Source: Desulfobacteraceae bacterium (lineage in GTDB: Bacteria; Desulfobacterota; DSM-4660; Desulfatiglandales; Desulfatiglandaceae). Taken from it: a stretch of 7,022 nucleotides of DNA. Both the position numbers and the translations under genes were made by a program. The stretch lies in NCBI GenBank assembly GCA_013203065.1, contig JABMQV010000499.1, forward strand, positions 1-7,022. Reading direction: 5' to 3'. The notes below the pieces were generated by a model, which saw only the letters and a list, made by a program, of their open reading frames with translations, did not search any database and was not told where the DNA came from. The first letter of the stretch is position 1, and each line of letters starts with the position of its first letter. Positions 4,608-7,022 of the stretch are shown piece by piece.

Positions 4608-7022
4608 TCAGATCATGTGATAGGGGTCCATATCTAAAATGAGACTCACGCCGCTCGATTGAAATATCTTTCCCTTGAATTGCTCCACCCGGGTCAGGAG
4701 GTGACGCATGAGTGAAACGTTTTTGCTCTTGACCAGGATCTGCCATCGATATTTTCCCTTTAGTCGGGAGATCGCCGCTTCGGTTGGTCCCAACACATGA
4801 ATCTCTTTTCCCCTCCTGGGCCATTTTGCCAGGGTCCCTCTGATTGCCTGATTTAGGTGTCTGGCCGCCTCTTCTGTATTTTTTTCATTGTTTCCTTTGA
4901 GGGTCAGACACGCCAAATGAGAAAATGGCGGGTACCCCAACTGTTCTCTCAGTTGGGTCTCTTCCCGGAAAAATGATTGATAATCGTGTGCTGTGGCAGT
5001 GCGTATCGCGTAATGATCAGGATTAAAGGTCTGGATCATGACCTTACCCTTCTGGTCTCCTCGGCCGGATCTGCCGGAAACCTGTGACAGGACTTGAAAG
5101 GTCCGTTCCCCGGCCCTGAAATCAGGGAACCCCAAGGAAAGATCCGCCGCAATGACACCCACAAGCGTTACGTTCGGGAAATCATAGCCTTTGGTGATCA
5201 TCTGGGTGCCCACCAGGATATCCACCTCCTGCTCGCCGAACCTCTTCAGAATTCGGATGGCCTGGCCTTTCCTGCGGGTACTGTCGGCATCCATTCGGGC
5301 AATTCTTGCCTCCGGGAAAAACTCCTTGAGTTCGTACTCCAGTTTTTCCGTCCCAAACCCATAGGCCCTCAGCCCCTCATTCCCGCATGAGGAACATTTT
5401 GTAAGGATTTTTGAATAATAACCGCAGTAGTGGCAGTTTAGGCGATTTTCCTCAAGGTGATAAATAAGGGCCACATCACAGTTGGGGCAACGAATTGATT
5501 GACCGCATGATCGGCAGAGGTATACGCGATAAAACCCCCGGCGGTTCAAGAAGAGCATGGACTGGTTTCCACTCATGAGATTTTGCGCAAGGGCCTCTTT
5601 GAGCCTGGGGCTTATCATTTCCCATTTGGATCGCCTGTCCTCCATGATCTTCATGTCCACGACCTCCACATCCGGCAGGGGCCGCTTCTCGATCCGCTCC
5701 GGCATGGAGAGCAGATGATATTTTCCGCTAATCCCGTTCTGATAGGATTGAACCGAGGGCGTTCCAGATCCGAGGATAACCAAAGCCTTCTCCATCTTTG
5801 CCCGCACCACGGCGGCATCTCGAGCATTATAGCGTGGCCCCCTGTCTTGTTTGTAGGCGGAATCATGTTCTTCATCCACGATAATGAGACCCAAACCGGG
5901 TAAGGGCGAAAACAGGGCTGAACGTGCCCCAATGACAAGGTCCACCTCCCCTCTGACCATCCGCATCCATTGGTCAACCCTCTCCCCCTGGCTGAGGCCG
6001 CTATGATAGATGGCAATTCGGTCCCCAAGTCTTGACCTGAAAATTCCCTCCAGATAGACCGCAAGGGATATTTCAGGCGCCATGATAATGGCCTGTCGTC
6101 CCAAAGTTATGACGTGCTCCGCTGCCCGGTAATAAACCTCAGTCTTCCCGCTTCCGGTCACACCGTAGAGCAAACAGGAAGAAAAGCTGCCTTTTTCAAT
6201 ACAGGCCTTGAGGTGACTTGATACAAGTTCCTGCTGTTTATAGAGTTTAGGGGGGAGAGGAGAGGGAGAGATGATCTCTCCGGCGGGATTTCTATAAACC
6301 GCGTCCCTGTAACTCTCCAGGACCCCTTTCCCCATCCATTTCTCTACCAGATAGGAACCATTGGTGAACATATCTGTCAGCTTGCTTAAGAGGATGCCAT
6401 GGGAGTTAAAGACAGTCTCCAGGAACTGGAACTCATTTTTTGCCTTTGATGTGCCACCCCTTTCTGAGAGAACCGCCCCGAGATCAATGCCCCGCTTTGG
6501 CCTTACAAACTTCCTTATAAGCGGCCCCCCGCTTCTCTTCTTTAACCGATCTTCTATGGTTATCCAGCCCTTTTTTTGCAGTCCATAGACCTCTTGAAGC
6601 GTCCAGGGGAGGCCTTTGTCCGGGTGATCTTTTATCCACGAGAGGACTTTTCTTTGTTCTGAATGGGAATGGAGGCTGTCGAGAGCACAGAGACCTTCTT
6701 GGGTCAACAAGGCGGTCTTATAAGACTTTATGTTCAGCCCACCCGGCAGGGCCGACTGTATCACCTGGCCAATGGGATGGATATAATAACGCGCCATCCA
6801 CTCAAGAAAAGGAACCAGGGATTCTGGGAAAAGCGGTTCAGGATCAATCACGTCCCAGATCTCTTTCAGCTCTTTGTTATGAGCTTTCCCCGTCCTTTCT
6901 AATATATAACCCATGACCTTCCTGTTCTTGAAAGGCACCAGGACCCTGCATCCCACATTGGCGCCGGACCGCAGATCCTCCGGGACTGCGTAGTAAAAAG
7001 TCCCAACCACAGGGACATTTAC
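4608..7022 (-). CDS. priA: Primosomal replication restart helicase PriA (5' end beyond right edge)
   Basis: There are 804 codons plus the stop, numbered here from the first visible codon at 7022. PriA is the cytosolic 3'-5' DNA helicase that reloads the replisome at stalled forks. The N-terminal DNA-binding domain shows VNVPVVGTFYYAVPEDL and GCRVLVPF. Helicase motifs follow in order: motif Ia-like APEISL (315-320) after Walker A GVTGSGKT (287-294), DEEH (383-386), GSGTPS (418-423), GTQMITKG (605-612) and QVSGRSGR (647-654). Eight cysteines at 503, 506, 512, 515, 530, 533, 543 and 546 form the two zinc sites unique to PriA. A GTG at 7010 could be read as a start, but the frame stays open to the edge and the preceding VNVP fits the PriA N-terminus, so the true start is probably a few codons outside. 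The end, LDMDPYHMI, is a normal PriA C-terminus. No terminator is visible after the TGA. Confidence 0.96.
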   Translation of the reverse strand, partial: VNVPVVGTFYYAVPEDLRSGANVGCRVLVPFKNRKVMGYILERTGKAHNKELKEIWDVIDPEPLFPESLVPFLEWMARYYIHPIGQVIQSALPGGLNIKSYKTALLTQEGLCALDSLHSHSEQRKVLSWIKDHPDKGLPWTLQEVYGLQKKGWITIEDRLKKRSGGPLIRKFVRPKRGIDLGAVLSERGGTSKAKNEFQFLETVFNSHGILLSKLTDMFTNGSYLVEKWMGKGVLESYRDAVYRNPAGEIISPSPLPPKLYKQQELVSSHLKACIEKGSFSSCLLYGVTGSGKTEVYYRAAEHVITLGRQAIIMAPEISLAVYLEGIFRSRLGDRIAIYHSGLSQGERVDQWMRMVRGEVDLVIGARSALFSPLPGLGLIIVDEEHDSAYKQDRGPRYNARDAAVVRAKMEKALVILGSGTPSVQSYQNGISGKYHLLSMPERIEKRPLPDVEVVDMKIMEDRRSKWEMISPRLKEALAQNLMSGNQSMLFLNRRGFYRVYLCRSCGQSIRCPNCDVALIYHLEENRLNCHYCGYYSKILTKCSSCGNEGLRAYGFGTEKLEYELKEFFPEARIARMDADSTRRKGQAIRILKRFGEQEVDILVGTQMITKGYDFPNVTLVGVIAADLSLGFPDFRAGERTFQVLSQVSGRSGRGDQKGKVMIQTFNPDHYAIRTATAHDYQSFFREETQLREQLGYPPFSHLACLTLKGNNEKNTEEAARHLNQAIRGTLAKWPRRGKEIHVLGPTEAAISRLKGKYRWQILVKSKNVSLMRHLLTRVEQFKGKIFQSSGVSLILDMDPYHMI

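Noticed and set aside
5583..5903. Long plus-strand frames antisense to priA (also at 5094-5390)
   Set aside because: They are typical antisense shadows of a conserved gene; the products have no recognisable domain and there is no promoter or ribosome binding site.
7008..7010. GTG at 7010 as the true start of priA
   Set aside because: The frame stays open to the edge, the upstream codons (VNVP) fit the PriA N-terminus, and no ribosome binding site is visible in the 12 bases left.

Overview
The window carries six protein genes plus one candidate small ORF, all read from the minus strand, so the biological order runs from high to low coordinates: priA (open at the right edge), a TlpA/ResA-type thioredoxin-fold protein, a TIM-barrel amidohydrolase, a 43-codon candidate ORF, a crotonase-family protein, gspA (exeA), and gspB (open at the left edge). 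I see no tRNA, rRNA, CRISPR array, transposase, integrase or phage gene. Coding density is high: the longest gap between confident genes is 170 bases.

The organism looks like a Gram-negative bacterium with a type II secretion or related secretin system, because it has a GspA-type ATPase followed by GspB. Moderate GC content, an acyl-CoA enzyme, an ACMSD-type amidohydrolase and AT-rich direct repeats between genes would fit an anaerobic Desulfobacterota/deltaproteobacterial lineage. That placement is inference from gene content and protein style, not a measured assignment.

Region by region: (1) 4608-7022 holds the primosomal helicase PriA, complete except for a few N-terminal codons beyond the edge. 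(2) About 4438-4607 is a leader with a candidate sigma70 promoter, a hairpin and a strong Shine-Dalgarno. (3) 2150-4437 looks like one transcription unit. The thioredoxin-fold gene and the amidohydrolase share one base (TAG/GTG), an apparently translated small ORF fills the next gap, and its end overlaps the crotonase start by 16 bases. (4) 2013-2149 is a spacer with an 11-bp direct repeat and two competing inverted repeats. (5) 1-2012 is a gspA-gspB operon with a 15-base spacer.

How they work together: GspA and GspB are known partners in assembling the secretin through the peptidoglycan layer. The thioredoxin-fold/amidohydrolase/crotonase unit joins an exported disulfide-type protein to two cytosolic-looking enzymes of carboxylic-acid or acyl-CoA chemistry, and its pathway is not evident. 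Nothing here is a clear new system. The points most worth a second look are the small ORF at 2938-3069, the crotonase with both hydratase glutamates replaced but an aspartate in the PaaG/dehalogenase position, and the unusual coupling of the thioredoxin-fold gene to the amidohydrolase.
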